This document shows positions 5,292-5,838 of a stretch of DNA of 5,838 bases, one piece after another. The translations under genes were made by a program, and so were the position numbers. The DNA comes from Clostridia bacterium (GTDB lineage: Bacteria > Bacillota > Clostridia > Oscillospirales > CAG-272). Each line of letters starts with the position of its first letter. Position 1 is the first letter of the stretch. The DNA is taken from NCBI GenBank assembly GCA_017416885.1, contig JAFQAM010000317.1, positions 1 to 5,838 of the forward strand, read 5' to 3'. Below the pieces are notes generated by a model. The model was given only the letters and a program-made list of their open reading frames with translations, was not told the DNA's origin and searched no databases.

Positions 5292-5838
5292 TTAGCATAT
5301 TTTGTATATCCAGCCAAAGTCGTCTTGAATTTTGCCCCATTGGATGCCTGTTAATGTATCGTAGAGCCTTTGAGTAACCTCGCCGATTTTGCCGTTGTTT
5401 ACATCGTACTCATTTCCGTCATAGTAGAATCTGCCGATTGGGGAAACAACTGCGGCTGTACCGCATCCCCACGCTTCCTCTAACTTGCCTGTCTTTAATG
5501 CTTCAATAAGCTCGTCGATGGAAATAAGTCTTTCGCTTACCTTATATCCCATTTTCTTTAAAACCTCGATACAGGATTTTCTTGTAATGCCCGGAAGGAT
5601 TGAGCCTGTGAGTTCCGGTGTTACGATTTCGCCGTTTATTTTGAACATTACATTCATAGCGCCAACCTCTTCGATGTACTTTCTGTGTACGCCGTCAAGC
5701 CATAATACCTGTGAGTAGCCCTTCTTGGCTGCTTTTTCTCCCGCTCTGTTTGATGCTGCATAGTTACCTCCGCATTTTACTGCGCCTGTACCGCCCTTTA
5801 CTGCTCTTACATCCTCGTTTTCAATCATAATTTTAACA
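5292..5838 (-). CDS. ilvE: Branched-chain amino acid aminotransferase, C-terminal half (5' end outside the window)
   Basis: This PLP fold-type IV enzyme reversibly transaminates 2-keto acids to leucine, isoleucine and valine with glutamate as donor. The last 181 codons are visible, and the reading frame is open to the right edge. The methionine at 5828 is internal, since the frame continues upstream as V-K-I and the family is usually about 340-360 residues. Counting from that methionine, K18 in AVKCGGNYAAS is the expected PLP Schiff-base lysine. E54 in EVGAMN should contact the pyridine nitrogen, and GCGTAAVVSP (121-130) matches the phosphate-binding region. The ending DTLTGIQWGKIQDDFGWIY is typical of the large (type II) bacterial and eukaryotic-like class. 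The gene lies upstream of the lipoprotein and is separated from it by a hairpin and a promoter. It is therefore near the leuA-ilvB operon but transcribed separately. Its own promoter lies outside the window. Confidence 0.96.
   Translation of the reverse strand, partial: VKIMIENEDVRAVKGGTGAVKCGGNYAASNRAGEKAAKKGYSQVLWLDGVHRKYIEEVGAMNVMFKINGEIVTPELTGSILPGITRKSCIEVLKKMGYKVSERLISIDELIEALKTGKLEEAWGCGTAAVVSPIGRFYYDGNEYDVNNGKIGEVTQRLYDTLTGIQWGKIQDDFGWIYKIC

Noticed and set aside
5485..5828. Plus-strand frame opposite ilvE, and ilvE starting at the methionine at 5828
   Set aside because: The plus frame is antisense to conserved ilvE sequence. The methionine at 5828 is internal because the frame continues upstream and the protein would lack its N-terminal half.

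Overview
The window comes from a low-GC Firmicute, most likely an anaerobic clostridial species. The evidence is a leucine-type T-box leader, strong AGGAGG-like ribosome binding sites, consensus sigma-A promoters, a lipoprotein carrying InlB-type repeats, and a branched-chain amino acid (BCAA) gene set of the Gram-positive kind. No closer taxonomic placement can be supported from the sequence alone. All four genes lie on the minus strand, so transcription runs from right to left.

Layout in transcription order: (1) The 3' half of ilvE, a branched-chain aminotransferase, enters from the right edge and stops at 5292. A 14-bp hairpin follows it. (2) An extended -10 promoter (5223-5251) drives a 586-residue secreted lipoprotein (3434-5194). 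It has two InlB/Flg_new-type repeats, two modules resembling the trigger-factor/FKBP prolyl isomerase domain, and a trigger-factor-like C-terminal arm. A long stem with a U-run terminates it (3381-3431). (3) Two overlapping promoters offset by 11 bp (3293-3332) lead into a roughly 280-nt T-box leader. Its specifier codon reads CUC (leucine), and it contains an antiterminator and a competing intrinsic terminator. (4) leuA (1302-2972) and then ilvB (from 1283, running off the left edge) follow with 18 nt between them, so they form one operon under the T-box.

How the parts work together: IlvB (acetolactate synthase) makes the precursors of valine and leucine, and also of isoleucine through acetohydroxybutyrate. 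LeuA commits 2-ketoisovalerate to leucine, and IlvE performs the final transamination. The leuA-ilvB operon should be transcribed fully when tRNA-Leu is uncharged. LeuA also carries a C-terminal domain of the kind that gives leucine feedback inhibition. The lipoprotein has its own promoter and terminator and is probably not part of the BCAA pathway. It looks like an extracytoplasmic folding factor and is the least conventional gene here. No mobile elements, CRISPR arrays, tRNA or rRNA genes were seen.
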